Positions 47,093 through 55,763 of a DNA stretch of 64,000 nt are shown in pieces (position 1 is the first letter of the stretch; the number at the start of each line of letters is the position of its first letter). Made by a program: the position numbers and the translations under genes. Source of the stretch: Pedobacter sp. MR2016-24 (GTDB lineage: Bacteria; Bacteroidota; Bacteroidia; Sphingobacteriales; Sphingobacteriaceae); NCBI RefSeq assembly GCF_026239655.1, contig NZ_JAPIVO010000002.1, forward strand, positions 372,001 to 436,000. The letters run 5' to 3'. The notes under the pieces were generated by a model that saw only the letters and a list, made by a program, of their open reading frames with translations, ran no database searches and was not told the DNA's origin.

Positions 47093-48349
47093 TTATAATT
47101 CGTTAACTGTAAAACCTGCCGTTTCCAAATCTTTCCAGAAATCCGGGTAAGACTTTTCCACTACCTGGTAATCTTCAATTTCTACCTCTTTGATCAGCAG
47201 ACTTAATGGCGCGAAAGCCATGGCCATCCGGTGATCATCATAAGTAGCGATCGTCATCTTTTCCGGAAATGCGAGTGCATCACAGTTTAATGTATACACC
47301 TCGTTGTCTTCATTTAGTGTTACACCAATCTTAGCCAGTTCCTGCTGTAAAGCCAGGATTCTGTTTGTTTCCTTGATTTTCAGTGTTTCTAATCCTGTGA
47401 AAGATAAGTTCAGTCCTTTGGCCGCTGCACATACAATAATTGTTTGTGCCAGATCCGGACAGTCCTTCAGGTTTAATACTTCCTGAATATCTACCGAAGT
47501 GCCGGTTTTCAGTTCAATTCCATCAGGCACACGCGAGGTGCGGACACCCAGTGCAATCATGATTTCCTGGATCTTACTGTCGCCCTGCAGACTTTCTTCA
47601 CGCATATTCGTCAGCGTAATATCGCCCGTATCTGCCAGCGAAGTGATGCTGTACCAGTAAGACGCAGCACTCCAGTCGGGCTCCACTACCAAAGTAGCTT
47701 CCTGGTGTTTTTGAGGAGCAATATAAATGGTGTCGTCTGACCATTCATGCTGTATTCCTGTTGCAGCCAGCATATTCAGGGTCATTTCCAGATAGGGTCT
47801 CGACGTAAGTCCGCCTTCAATTTTCAGCCTTAAACCTAAAGGTAATGTGGGTGCAATAATCAGCAAGGCTGATAAATACTGGCTGCTCACATTGCCTTTG
47901 ATAGACACCTCGGCAGCATCACTATTTAGTCCGCCATTGATATTTAAAGGCGGATAGCCTTCATTTTTCTCATAAGAGATATCCGCGCCCAGTGTTTTCA
48001 GTGCATCTACAAGAATTGCAATAGGACGTTCCTGCATCCTGCCAGAACCGGTCAGCGTAAACTGCTGCGGTAAAGTAGAAAGGTAGGCCGTCAGAAAGCG
48101 CATTGCTGTGCCCGCATGACCAACGTCCACTGTCTGTTTCTCCGTAGCCGGGTTAATTTCAAGATCCCTCAGGATCCTGTTCAAAATCACCGTGTCGGCT
48201 GCATCAGATAAGTTTTCCACTTTCACCACACCTTTGCTCAGCGCAGAGATGATCAGCGCCCTGTTGCTCTCACTCTTAGAGCCAGTCAGGTTAATAGTGG
48301 CAGCGATATCTTTTTGCCCCCTGAAAGAAACAATTGCATTCTTTTTCAT
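47093..48349 (-). CDS. aroA: 3-phosphoshikimate 1-carboxyvinyltransferase (EPSP synthase)
   Basis: 418 residues. [20 protein letters not shown] has the substrate-binding Lys-Ser-Asn-Arg. [12 protein letters not shown] matches the usual LxNAGTAxRFL loop (here [12 protein letters not shown]). The C-terminal [20 protein letters not shown] supplies the catalytic Asp-His region. It joins shikimate-3-phosphate and PEP. The next gene upstream (DAHP synthase) ends 2 nt before its start. Confidence 0.95.
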   Translation of the reverse strand: MKKNAIVSFRGQKDIAATINLTGSKSESNRALIISALSKGVVKVENLSDAADTVILNRILRDLEINPATEKQTVDVGHAGTAMRFLTAYLSTLPQQFTLTGSGRMQERPIAILVDALKTLGADISYEKNEGYPPLNINGGLNSDAAEVSIKGNVSSQYLSALLIIAPTLPLGLRLKIEGGLTSRPYLEMTLNMLAATGIQHEWSDDTIYIAPQKHQEATLVVEPDWSAASYWYSITSLADTGDITLTNMREESLQGDSKIQEIMIALGVRTSRVPDGIELKTGTSVDIQEVLNLKDCPDLAQTIIVCAAAKGLNLSFTGLETLKIKETNRILALQQELAKIGVTLNEDNEVYTLNCDALAFPEKMTIATYDDHRMAMAFAPLSLLIKEVEIEDYQVVEKSYPDFWKDLETAGFTVNEL

Positions 48350-48351
48350 CC

Positions 48352-49485
48352 TTATAATTTTACAGATTCTGCTGCAGCTACATCAGCAGCAACTTTACCT
48401 TCGTTCATAATTTCAGTTTGTTTCCTGATCGATTCACCGTGAACCAGTTCTAAAAACTTCTCTGTAAAACCAAGGTCTAATTTCAATGCCCTTGCAAATG
48501 CGCTTCCTTTTTTAAGGATTTCATCCCAACGGTTAACCTGTAAAATAGTTACGTTATTATCTCTTTTGTACAGACCGATTTTTTCTACGATAGCCATACG
48601 CTCACCTAATTTCTGGATGATGATATCGTCGATTTTATCGATGCTGGTACGTAATTCTGCTAATTTATCTACAAAAGCTTCATTTGCTGATTCGGGCTCA
48701 CGGATGCTTAATTTAGAAACCAATTCGTCTAAAGCAGCAGGAGTAACCTGTTGTTTAGCGTCAGTCCATGCTACAGAAGGATCAATATGACTTTCGATCA
48801 TTAATCCCTGCATGTCCATATCCAATGCTTTCTGAGAAATATAAGGAATCAGTTCGCGGTTTCCGCAGATATGTGAAGGATCATTGATGATCGGTAATTC
48901 AGGGCAAAGTGTTTTCAGCTGAATAGCCAGTTCCCACATTGGCTCATTACGGAAAGAGCTTTTCTCGTATGAAGAGAAACCACGGTGAATAGCACCCAGT
49001 TTAGTGATGCCGGCATTATTGATACGCTCTAAAGCACCAACCCATAGGGAAATATCAGGGTTAACCGGGTTTTTAACCAATACCGGGATATCATGACCTT
49101 TTAAAGCATCAGCAATTTCCTGAACAGTGAAAGGGTTAGCAGTAGAACGTGCACCGATCCAAAGGATGTCAACGCCGGCAGCCAATGCTTCTTCAACATG
49201 TTTTGCCGTTGCAACCTCTACCGCTGTAGGTAATCCTGTTTCCGCTTTAGCTCTTTTTAACCATTCCAGACCGATACTTCCGATTCCTTCGAATTCTCCC
49301 GGACGGGTACGTGGTTTCCAGATACCAGCTCTCAATACAGACACTTTACCAGTTGCAGCCAATAAATGTGCTGTAGATACCAATTGCTCTTCTGTTTCTG
49401 CACTACAAGGTCCAGAGATGATCAATGGTTCATTTTTGATGTTTAACCAGCTCTCTAAAGGCTGGATGTTTAAATTTAATTTCAT
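48352..49485 (-). CDS. Bifunctional DAHP synthase / chorismate mutase (type II)
   Basis: 377 residues. Residues 1 to about 260 are a DAHP synthase of the AroA-beta type (PLIISGPCSAETEEQLV, RAGIWKPRTRPGEFEGIG, VEVATAKHVEEAL, DPSHICGNRELIPY). Residues about 275-370 form an AroQ-type helical chorismate mutase (LRTSIDKIDDIIIQKLGERMAIVEKIGLYK). It supplies the first step of the shikimate pathway and converts chorismate to prephenate, which the adjacent pheA product consumes. The mutase domain usually confers feedback control. Confidence 0.93.
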   Translation of the reverse strand: MKLNLNIQPLESWLNIKNEPLIISGPCSAETEEQLVSTAHLLAATGKVSVLRAGIWKPRTRPGEFEGIGSIGLEWLKRAKAETGLPTAVEVATAKHVEEALAAGVDILWIGARSTANPFTVQEIADALKGHDIPVLVKNPVNPDISLWVGALERINNAGITKLGAIHRGFSSYEKSSFRNEPMWELAIQLKTLCPELPIINDPSHICGNRELIPYISQKALDMDMQGLMIESHIDPSVAWTDAKQQVTPAALDELVSKLSIREPESANEAFVDKLAELRTSIDKIDDIIIQKLGERMAIVEKIGLYKRDNNVTILQVNRWDEILKKGSAFARALKLDLGFTEKFLELVHGESIRKQTEIMNEGKVAADVAAAESVKL

Positions 49486-49540
49486 GATGAAGGTTTTTTA
49501 TGCGTTTGCCGTTGTTAAATTATATCGTTAATTGTTGTGT

Positions 49541-50374
49541 TTATACTTTATCGTTTTTCTGATACTCGCCCATAATGTTGAAGTTCACAGTATATTTAAG
49601 GGCCTTGCGGATGGCGAAGTCGTATTTATTCATATCGTCCCATTCGGTGTCGATATAGAAATAATATTCGTTCCTTTTGCCCAATACAGGCATCGACTGG
49701 ATTTTTGTAAGGTTAACCTCCTGTTCTGCGAACAGGTTCAGTACTTTGGATAATGCGCCAACATAGTTGCCCAGCTGGAAACAGATCGATGCTTTATTTA
49801 CCATGGCAGTTTCTTCGCTTTTGTCGCGTTTCAGGATCAGGAAACGGGTGTAGTTTTTCTTATTCGATTCTATTCTTTTTTCAATGATATTCAGTCCGTA
49901 AAGCTCCGCTGCAAGGGAATTTGCGACAGCCAGTGTATCAGTCAACTGCTCGTCTCTGATTTTTTTGGCGCAGGCTGCAGTATCACTGCTTTCCACCACT
50001 TTCAAATGCGGCAGTTCATCAAAGAAATCAATACACTGACGGATGGCAATAGGGTGGGAGGTCACAAATTTAGCATCTTCCAGTTTTACACCAGGCAATG
50101 CCATCAGATGCAGCTGGATCGGCAGGTAAACCTCGCCGGTAATTGCAAAATTATACTCACGGATCAGGGTGTAATTCGGTAAGAGGCTGCCTGCGATAGA
50201 GTTCTCAATGGCCATGACTACAAAGTCGGCCTCATTGTTGGCCAGACTGTCGCAAGTTTGCTTAAATGAGTTACATTCAATTGTTTCAATGTCCCTGCCG
50301 AAAAATTTGAAAGCAGCTTCTTCGTGGAAGGAGGCTTTGATACCCTGGATGGCTACTCTTGTAACTGTTTTCAT
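49541..50374 (-). CDS. pheA: Prephenate dehydratase
   Basis: 277 residues. RVAIQGIKASFHEEAAFKFF is the usual start of the catalytic domain, with SIAGSLLPNY and NNKKNYTRFLIL-type blocks (here SNKKNYTRFLILKRD, the TRF motif). The last 80 residues are a C-terminal ACT domain (ICFQLGNYVGALSKVLNLFAEQEVNLTKIQSMP), which binds phenylalanine for allosteric inhibition. It makes phenylpyruvate. It is first in the operon and follows the leader-peptide attenuator by 37 nt. Confidence 0.94.
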   Translation of the reverse strand: MKTVTRVAIQGIKASFHEEAAFKFFGRDIETIECNSFKQTCDSLANNEADFVVMAIENSIAGSLLPNYTLIREYNFAITGEVYLPIQLHLMALPGVKLEDAKFVTSHPIAIRQCIDFFDELPHLKVVESSDTAACAKKIRDEQLTDTLAVANSLAAELYGLNIIEKRIESNKKNYTRFLILKRDKSEETAMVNKASICFQLGNYVGALSKVLNLFAEQEVNLTKIQSMPVLGKRNEYYFYIDTEWDDMNKYDFAIRKALKYTVNFNIMGEYQKNDKV

Positions 50375-50410
50375 TTTAAATGATAATTTATTTGCGCTAA
50401 TTCCTTAAAC

Positions 50411-50493
50411 AAAAAAAAGTCCCGGCGTTATGCCGGGACTTTTCATATACAATTAATCTTGTGTTTATTTTGATTGCATATCAGTCCCGGCTC
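50411..50493 (-). promoter_or_regulatory. Ribosome-mediated attenuator of the pheA-aroC operon
   Basis: On the minus strand, a terminator hairpin (12-nt arms AAAAGTCCCGGC / GCCGGGACTTTT, 50443-50415) is followed by an 8-nt T-run. The leader frame's last codons (GCCGGGACT at 50484-50492) are identical to the hairpin's 3' arm. They can therefore pair with its 5' arm over 9 bp as an antiterminator. When ribosomes stall on the aromatic codons, the antiterminator segment is free and transcription goes on. When they reach the stop codon they cover it and the terminator forms. Confidence 0.75.
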
Positions 50494-50543
50494 TTACTAA
50501 AATAGTAGAAGTAGCTAAACCAATATGTAGTGATATTTCTCAT
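50481..50543 (-). CDS. Aromatic leader peptide, 20 residues
   Basis: ATG 50543 to TGA 50481. It contains the run YWFSYFYYF; in all, four Tyr, three Phe and one Trp among 20 residues. The density is far above chance and matches leader peptides of attenuated amino-acid operons. An A-rich, purine-rich stretch (AAAAAAAGAAAA) precedes the start, as usual for translation in this phylum. The stop codon overlaps the antiterminator segment. Too short for ordinary gene callers. Confidence 0.75.
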   Translation of the reverse strand: MRNITTYWFSYFYYFSKSRD

Positions 50544-50637
50544 TTTTCTTTTTTTGACTTTATGGGAACCGCTGCTTTATCTTTTTCAAATTGAAGGATA
50601 ACGTTTTAGCAGGATTCAATCCTCTTTGTTGCCGAGC

Positions 50638-50668
50638 CAAATGTAACTAACAAAATTTAATTTGTCAA
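50638..50668 (-). promoter_or_regulatory. Promoter of the aromatic operon
   Basis: On the minus strand, TTG (50668-50666), a 20-nt spacer and TACATTTG (50645-50638) match the Bacteroidota TTTG-N19-21-TAnnTTTG consensus. Expected transcription start near 50630, about 90 nt before the leader peptide ATG. Confidence 0.65.
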
Positions 50669-50729
50669 TAGCTAAATAAAAAAAATTATTTTTTGTGACC
50701 TTTTTCTTTTTAATCTTACCTATATCAGG

Positions 50730-51797
50730 TTATTTAGCATAAAGTGAATTGTAATATTCCATACTGCTGATCACATCACTTTCTGATACCCTGCAGTTAT
50801 AAGTACATTTTCCTATCGATTCCAATAGCGAAAAGAGAATATTACCATGTTCGTTTTTCTTGTCGCTCTGCATTAAAACTGCAAGCTGAGGAAATGACTT
50901 CTCTTTAATTTTATACGCTGGATATACACTTTTGATATATGCAGAAATTTCCTGCAGCTCTTCTGCCGTCAGCTCACTGTTTTTATGCGATAAATAAGCT
51001 TCACAGACCATACCGATAGCTATTGCTTCACCATGGGTCAATGGCTTTTTATCTTTGCTCAGAGAGTAACTTTCTACTGCATGACCAATAGTGTGGCCAA
51101 AGTTCAGAATTTTGCGCAATCCTTTTTCCAGCGGATCCTCCGTCACTACCTGGTTTTTAATTTCTACCGAACGGTGAATAGCAGCCGCAGAGATATTTTT
51201 ATAATCCGATTTTTTCAATTCGTCATAATACGCAGCATCCGCAATCAGACCATGTTTGATCATTTCTGCGAAGCCCGAAAGCAGCTCACGTGAAGGCAGG
51301 GTTTTAAGAAATTCAGTTTCGATAAATACCGCCTGCGGTAAACTAAAGGTGCCGACCATGTTTTTGACATTGTCTACATCTATTCCTGTTTTTCCACCTA
51401 CAGAAGCATCCACCATAGCCAGCAACGTGGTAGGTATATTGATGAAATCTATCCCTCGTTTATACGTGGAAGCGACAAAGCCACCCATATCGGTCACTAC
51501 ACCACCACCCAGATTGATCATCAGACTTTTGCGGTCGGCCTCAAAATCAAGTAAAGTCTTCCAGATCCCGATACAGAAATCGATATTCTTGTTTTCTTCT
51601 CCCGGATCAACTTCGATCATATCAAATTCGCTGTACTCATCCAGCATCTGTCTGAATACAGGCATGCACAATTCCGTTGTATTACGGTCGGCAAAAACAA
51701 ATACATTACTGTATTTTCCTTTATTGATCAGCTCCATAAGGGGCTCAAGCTGTGTTTCAAAGTGTATCTGGTGACCAGCGCTTTCGATATTGTTCAT
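50730..51797 (-). CDS. aroB: 3-dehydroquinate synthase
   Basis: 355 residues. NAD-binding DPGEENKNIDFCIGIW and GGGVVTDMGGFVASTYKRGIDFINIPTTLLAMVDASVGGKTG are diagnostic; ILNFGHTIGHAVE and LTHGEAIAIGMVCEA hold the zinc ligands. It makes 3-dehydroquinate, the second shikimate-pathway step. Its start codon overlaps the stop of the S4 gene. It lies upstream of the aromatic attenuator but probably has its own transcript with the S4 gene. Confidence 0.95.
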   Translation of the reverse strand: MNNIESAGHQIHFETQLEPLMELINKGKYSNVFVFADRNTTELCMPVFRQMLDEYSEFDMIEVDPGEENKNIDFCIGIWKTLLDFEADRKSLMINLGGGVVTDMGGFVASTYKRGIDFINIPTTLLAMVDASVGGKTGIDVDNVKNMVGTFSLPQAVFIETEFLKTLPSRELLSGFAEMIKHGLIADAAYYDELKKSDYKNISAAAIHRSVEIKNQVVTEDPLEKGLRKILNFGHTIGHAVESYSLSKDKKPLTHGEAIAIGMVCEAYLSHKNSELTAEELQEISAYIKSVYPAYKIKEKSFPQLAVLMQSDKKNEHGNILFSLLESIGKCTYNCRVSESDVISSMEYYNSLYAK

Positions 51798-52003
51798 TAT
51801 ACTACTTTAATTTGATTGCCCATGAAATCAATCACATCGCCCTTACGTACTTTTAAACGTTTACGGTGATCAACTTCGCCATTATATTTTACCAGACCAT
51901 CTTCTACAACAGTCTGTGCTTCGCCACCACTTTGAACCAATCCTGTTGCTTTTAGCAAAGCAATAAGGGGGATAAACTCGCCTTCTAATTTAAATTCTAT
52001 CAT
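51797..52003 (-). CDS. Small S4-domain RNA-binding protein
   Basis: 68 residues, entirely one S4 domain of the YbcJ/RlbA type: IPLIALLKATGLVQSGGEAQTVVEDGLVKYNGEVDHRKRLKVRKGDVIDF. Such proteins bind RNA, probably rRNA or stalled ribosomal complexes. It overlaps aroB by one base and is the first gene of that pair. Confidence 0.88.
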   Translation of the reverse strand: MIEFKLEGEFIPLIALLKATGLVQSGGEAQTVVEDGLVKYNGEVDHRKRLKVRKGDVIDFMGNQIKVV

Positions 52004-52098
52004 TGTAGCGCAAATTTACAATTATTTACAAAGGGATTTACCTCTGATAGTGAGGGAATTTATATTTTTGCATCCGTTTGACTAACACATCAATCCAA

Positions 52099-53283
52099 AT
52101 GCAGAAATCCTCAGGGAAAAAAATAAATTTTGATAACACCGAAATCGCCTTCCGGAACAAGTCAAAATCAGAACTAAACAGCGCTTATTGGTTATTTAAA
52201 GCTATGAGCAGCAATCTACTGATCAAAGTAGGAACTCCGGTTACCAATTTGATGCTGAATGTGGGACTTCCGATCCAGGGAATTATCAAGTCTACTATTT
52301 TTAAGCAATTTTGCGGTGGGGAGACTATTGCAGAATGTGAACATACTATCGCACAGCTGGCCGATGGTAAAGTAGGTACTATTCTGGATTATTCTGTAGA
52401 AGGGGAGGAAGAAGAACATGTATTCGATTTTACCTGTGCAGAGATTATCAGAACGGTAGACCGTGCTGCGGGAGATAAACGCATTCCCATCACCGTATTT
52501 AAAATTACCGGGATTGCACGTTTTGCCCTGTTGCAGAAAATTGATGCAAAACAGGACCTCAATGATGCAGAAAAAGCGGAGTTTGAAAAAGTGAAAAAAC
52601 GCTGTGAAAGAATCTGCCGTACTGCATTTGAAAAAAATGTGCCTATCATGATTGATGCAGAAGAGACCTGGATTCAGAAAACGATAGACGACCTGGCTTT
52701 GGATATGATGCTGCTTTTCAATAAAGAGAAGCTGATTGTATACAATACCTATCAAATGTACCGTCATGATAAACTGGCCGATTTAAAAGCAGACCATTTA
52801 GTAGCTCAGAAAGCGGGTTTTATCTTAGGTGCGAAAGTAGTTCGTGGCGCTTATATGGAAAAAGAGCGTAAAAGAGCCCTTGAAATGGGTTATCCTTCGC
52901 CCATCCAGCCAGATAAAAAATCTACCGATCAGGATTATGATGCAGCAATTACCTATTGTGTAGCGCATATCGAAGAAATAGGAATAGTTTGCGGTACCCA
53001 TAATGAAAACAGTTGTGGTGTACTGGCAGCTTTGCTGGACCAGCATCAGATTGATCATAATCATCCCCATGTATACTTTTCACAATTGCTGGGCATGAGT
53101 GATAATCTAAGTTTCAATTTATCAGATTCAGGTTATAATGTAGCTAAATACGTTCCTTATGGACCTGTTAAAGCTGTTATGCCATATCTGTTCAGGCGAG
53201 CGCAGGAAAATACTTCTATTGCCGGCCAGACCAGCAGAGAGCTTGATCTGATTGAGCGCGAGAAAAAACGCAGGAACGCTTAA
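52099..53283 (+). CDS. Proline dehydrogenase
   Basis: 394 residues from ATG 52099; a TTG 21 nt upstream is also in frame but lies at the expected transcription start. Conserved blocks: VFKITGIARFALLQK, NVPIMIDAEETWIQKTIDDLA, KLVRGAYMEKERKRALEMGYPSPI-type segment, CGTHNENSCGVLA, and the C-terminal YVPYGPVKAVMPYLFRRAQENTSI (substrate-binding RR). An FAD enzyme oxidising proline to pyrroline-5-carboxylate. A -7-like TATTTTTG sits at 52063-52070. Confidence 0.9.
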   Translation: MQKSSGKKINFDNTEIAFRNKSKSELNSAYWLFKAMSSNLLIKVGTPVTNLMLNVGLPIQGIIKSTIFKQFCGGETIAECEHTIAQLADGKVGTILDYSVEGEEEEHVFDFTCAEIIRTVDRAAGDKRIPITVFKITGIARFALLQKIDAKQDLNDAEKAEFEKVKKRCERICRTAFEKNVPIMIDAEETWIQKTIDDLALDMMLLFNKEKLIVYNTYQMYRHDKLADLKADHLVAQKAGFILGAKVVRGAYMEKERKRALEMGYPSPIQPDKKSTDQDYDAAITYCVAHIEEIGIVCGTHNENSCGVLAALLDQHQIDHNHPHVYFSQLLGMSDNLSFNLSDSGYNVAKYVPYGPVKAVMPYLFRRAQENTSIAGQTSRELDLIEREKKRRNA

Positions 53284-53287
53284 TTTG

Positions 53288-53342
53288 ATGAAAGCTTACC
53301 CTATAATATGATCACCATTGGTGACAAAGGGTAAGCTTTCAT
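53288..53342. terminator. Nested hairpin after proline dehydrogenase
   Basis: 15-nt outer arms (ATGAAAGCTTACCCT / AGGGTAAGCTTTCAT) enclose an inner TCACC-ATT-GGTGA hairpin. It separates two convergent genes. The arrangement recalls the core-carrying palindromes but the inner sequence is different. Confidence 0.7.
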
Positions 53343-53350
53343 TATCTTCA

Positions 53351-54029
53351 TCATAATTCATCAGTAATATATTTTGCTCTTTCCGCCAGCACAGCCTTTT
53401 GCCATTCCCGGATCACTTCTCTTCCTGCTTCCCTCGCTTTCGCTCCGCCGTCTTTGTATTTTTCCATGTTTTCGGCCAGTGTATCGGTAAAATACTGTAA
53501 GTAAATCTTCAAGGTCAAACTCTGTATCGCTATCCTGCTCCATCAGTTCTGTATATTGCAGAAAGAACAAGGTAGTCCATTTCGTGTTTTTACGCACGGT
53601 AAAGTCTTTCGTGAAATTTAAGGAACGATTTTCATCCAGGTGAAAGGTATCTGAACTGGTATATACCCGGTTCATATTGGTATACAGTTCATCTATATAC
53701 AAAAGAGATTTCTTTCTTTTTGCTACTGAACTGCTCAATACTTTTTCGGCCAGCTCATTGATCCATCTGAAGCAATTTGCGGCATTGGCCAGGCAATGGC
53801 TGAAAGCATGGCTGCCATTAGGAGTTCTCCTTTTCTCCGCTACATAAAGTCCGATAGTTTTTGAGGCTTCAGAATAACCTTCACTGTAAGGGTCAGCTAA
53901 TGAATCGTAAACTGTAGCATGATTGATGAAAATTTGTAATACTTCCCGTTCATCCAGTCTGTAGAGGGCACAGGCGACACGGAATTCCAGCGGGATGGTA
54001 AGCGTGTGATAGTTGATTTGTGTTTTCAT
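53351..54029 (-). pseudogene. Hypothetical gene with probable C-terminal frameshift
   Basis: From ATG 54029 (MKTQINYHTL) the frame encodes a helical protein of about 180 residues, then runs into a basic, low-complexity tail (YTGRKHGKIQRRRSESEGSR) ending at 53361. In the next frame, from about 53550, a natural-looking tail IYLQYFTDTLAENMEKYKDG and AGREVIREWQKAVLAERAKY runs to TGA 53351. One indel between about 53500 and 53545 would restore it. A sequencing error or real inactivation are both possible. Family not recognised. Confidence 0.5.
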
Positions 54030-54081
54030 ATTGATCTTATTTAATTTTTTCAATTTAAATAAGCCTCTATGAGGGGTTAAC

Positions 54082-54210
54082 ACCCTAAATGGTATAGGGC
54101 TGGTAACTCACTCAGTCTATTGTAGCATTGGCTCTAGTAAAGCCACCCCATCTTTCGAAAGGGCCTCAACAATGACATAAGGAGCACCAGCCCTATAGCA
54201 AATATAGGGT
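54082..54210. repeat. Large imperfect inverted repeat
   Basis: Ends 54082-54104 and 54186-54210 pair through TATAGGGCTGGT / ACCAGCCCTATA (12 bp perfect) plus ACCCTA / TAGGGT. The 3' end can also fold locally as CCCTATA / TATAGGG, so alternative structures compete. Inside is GGCTCTAGTAAAGCC, itself a small hairpin. Confidence 0.6.
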
Positions 54211-54667
54211 TTAGGTTGCTTTACTTACGCTTGCTGAGTTAAATTTACTAGATTCATGCTGCGAGGCTTGTAAGCAATTCTTAATTATAATTCAGTATTG
54301 CGGTTGTTTTATTTCTTTTTTAATTTTTCCATATGCTAATTTAGTTAGCTTTATTAGAAATAAAAAATATATTTAAAATTAAATAACTAACATTTTTTGT
54401 GTAATGTGCATTCCGGTCATTCTGATTTAACTATTGAAGATAGAGTTGTTCAGCACCATCAACTATTATATTTCATATAACCTCTGTCTGCCATAATTAG
54501 AGTCGACGTTTGGTAAATAGCTCTCAGATTCTAATTAAAAGTAGCCCTAAATAAGAGTTATTTTTAGGATATCCTACTGCAGAGCACGGCATCGTATTGT
54601 GGTTGGGTAGGGCTATATAATTGTACCTGCATTGCTCTTAGATTAGACGTAGTTTAGACCTGCCGGT

Positions 54668-54780
54668 CATACCCTAACCATACTCTAAAGTCACCCCGGC
54701 TATACCCTGGCTATACCCCCGTGGGTATAGCCAGGGTATAGCCGGGGTAGGGTCAGCGTAAGTCTGGGGTATGTTAGGGA
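54668..54780. repeat. Perfect 26-bp palindrome built of tandem units, with extended arms
   Basis: 54693-54718 and 54723-54748 are perfect 26-nt arms with loop CCGT. Each arm contains GGCTATACCCT twice in tandem. Outside them, CCCTAACCATAC (54672-54683) pairs with GTATGTTAGGG (54769-54779) with one bulge. No T-run or nearby gene end suggests a terminator. Confidence 0.8.
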
Positions 54781-54947
54781 TGTACAATGTAGTATTGAAC
54801 TAGCATCGATACACGTGTAACTATAGAGCCGTATCCGAACCTTTATCAACTCCATCCTTATTACTCCTAAATTGCAGATGGAACGTTAAATTCTTTGGAG
54901 ACTATTAAAATGCAAACAATTGAAATGTATTATTATTTTATAAAAAA

Positions 54948-54980
54948 TTTTGTTTTGTTGTGATTAATGATTTACCTTTG
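54948..54980 (+). promoter_or_regulatory. Promoter of the DUF6266 pair
   Basis: TTTTG (54948-54952), a 20-nt spacer and TACCTTTG (54973-54980) fit the Bacteroidota consensus. Transcription would start near 54988, giving a leader of about 130 nt that includes the GCTTTAC hairpin. Confidence 0.6.
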
Positions 54981-55118
54981 CATATATGATTACCAATAAC
55001 TAATTTCCGCTCGGATTTCATCTGCTTTACTCAGGTAAAGCCATTGTTTTGAAGGGCATTTTTTAAGAAAGATATACCCGATAAATGTTTAATTATAAAT
55101 CTTATAAAACAAAAAACA

Positions 55119-55763
55119 ATGGCAATAGTAAATGGTCTTGGCGCAGGCTGGACCGGAAAAGTAGGGAATTTAATATTCGCAAAACAACCTGATGGCAGAA
55201 CTTCTGTGAGTCAGGCACCCCAGGCAAGTGATATTCCACCAACAATCAGGCAGCTGGCAGTTCAGCAGGAGACCAAAGTAATGGGGGCTTTCATGTCAGT
55301 AATGAAAGAGTTTGTAAAGATGGGCTGGGAACTTCAGGGCAAGATGGAGAAGATGAATCAAAACAATGCAATGGTAAAATATCTCCGGAAGCATTCATTC
55401 ACTGGTGAAGGTACAGAGCGCCATTTTGATTTCAGTAAAGTTTTAGTGACCAGAGGAGCTAAGTCTGCTCCGTCTGAGGTGAGTTTAAGCATTAATGAGT
55501 TTGGGCTCCTTTTTAACTGGAATAAAGAAATCAATTCAAAACAAGCTCATTTCACGGATCAGTTCGTAATGGTGGCTTATTTTCCTGAACTGGCAGAGGT
55601 AAGATATACAACTGCCGGTGCGCAGCGCCATGTTGGCAAAGATATGCTAATGCTTAGCGGAGTAGAAAAAGGTTATTCCGCAGAAGTATACGTAGCATTT
55701 GTTGCTGATGACAGGAAAAGCATATCTGACAGTGTTTACATGGGACAAGTTATCTGGGAATAA
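55119..55763 (+). CDS. DUF6266 family protein
   Basis: 214 residues. The N-terminal MAIVNGLGAGWTGKVGNLIFAKQPDGRTSVSQAPQ block matches the DUF6266 start (GxxGxxxGKVGNxxxxxxxG), followed by a helical region and then all-beta repeats ending SVYMGQVIWE. No signal peptide is present. The function of this family, common in Pedobacter and relatives, is not known; phage-like or structural roles have not been shown. Its TAA overlaps the next ATG (TAATG), so the two are coupled. Confidence 0.75.
   Translation: MAIVNGLGAGWTGKVGNLIFAKQPDGRTSVSQAPQASDIPPTIRQLAVQQETKVMGAFMSVMKEFVKMGWELQGKMEKMNQNNAMVKYLRKHSFTGEGTERHFDFSKVLVTRGAKSAPSEVSLSINEFGLLFNWNKEINSKQAHFTDQFVMVAYFPELAEVRYTTAGAQRHVGKDMLMLSGVEKGYSAEVYVAFVADDRKSISDSVYMGQVIWE

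Larger units (their letters stand above)
54030..55118. other. 1-kb AT-rich intergenic region rich in palindromes
   Basis: No supported coding sequence. It contains two large inverted repeats (54082-54210 and 54668-54780), a promoter (54948-54980) and a 7-bp leader hairpin GCTTTAC / GTAAAGC at 55024-55041. A motif of the form GTAAAGCCA...TTTNGAANGGGC occurs both at 54143-54172 and at 55035-55059. Confidence 0.6.

Noticed and set aside
53288..53342. Fourth core-carrying palindrome (nested hairpin)
   Set aside because: It has nested architecture but the inner hairpin TCACCATTGGTGA is unrelated to the shared core.
54082..54780. Integron attC sites or a CRISPR array
   Set aside because: The inverted repeats lack the attC core (RYYYAAC / GTTRRRY) at their ends, no integrase is present, and there are no regularly spaced direct repeats.
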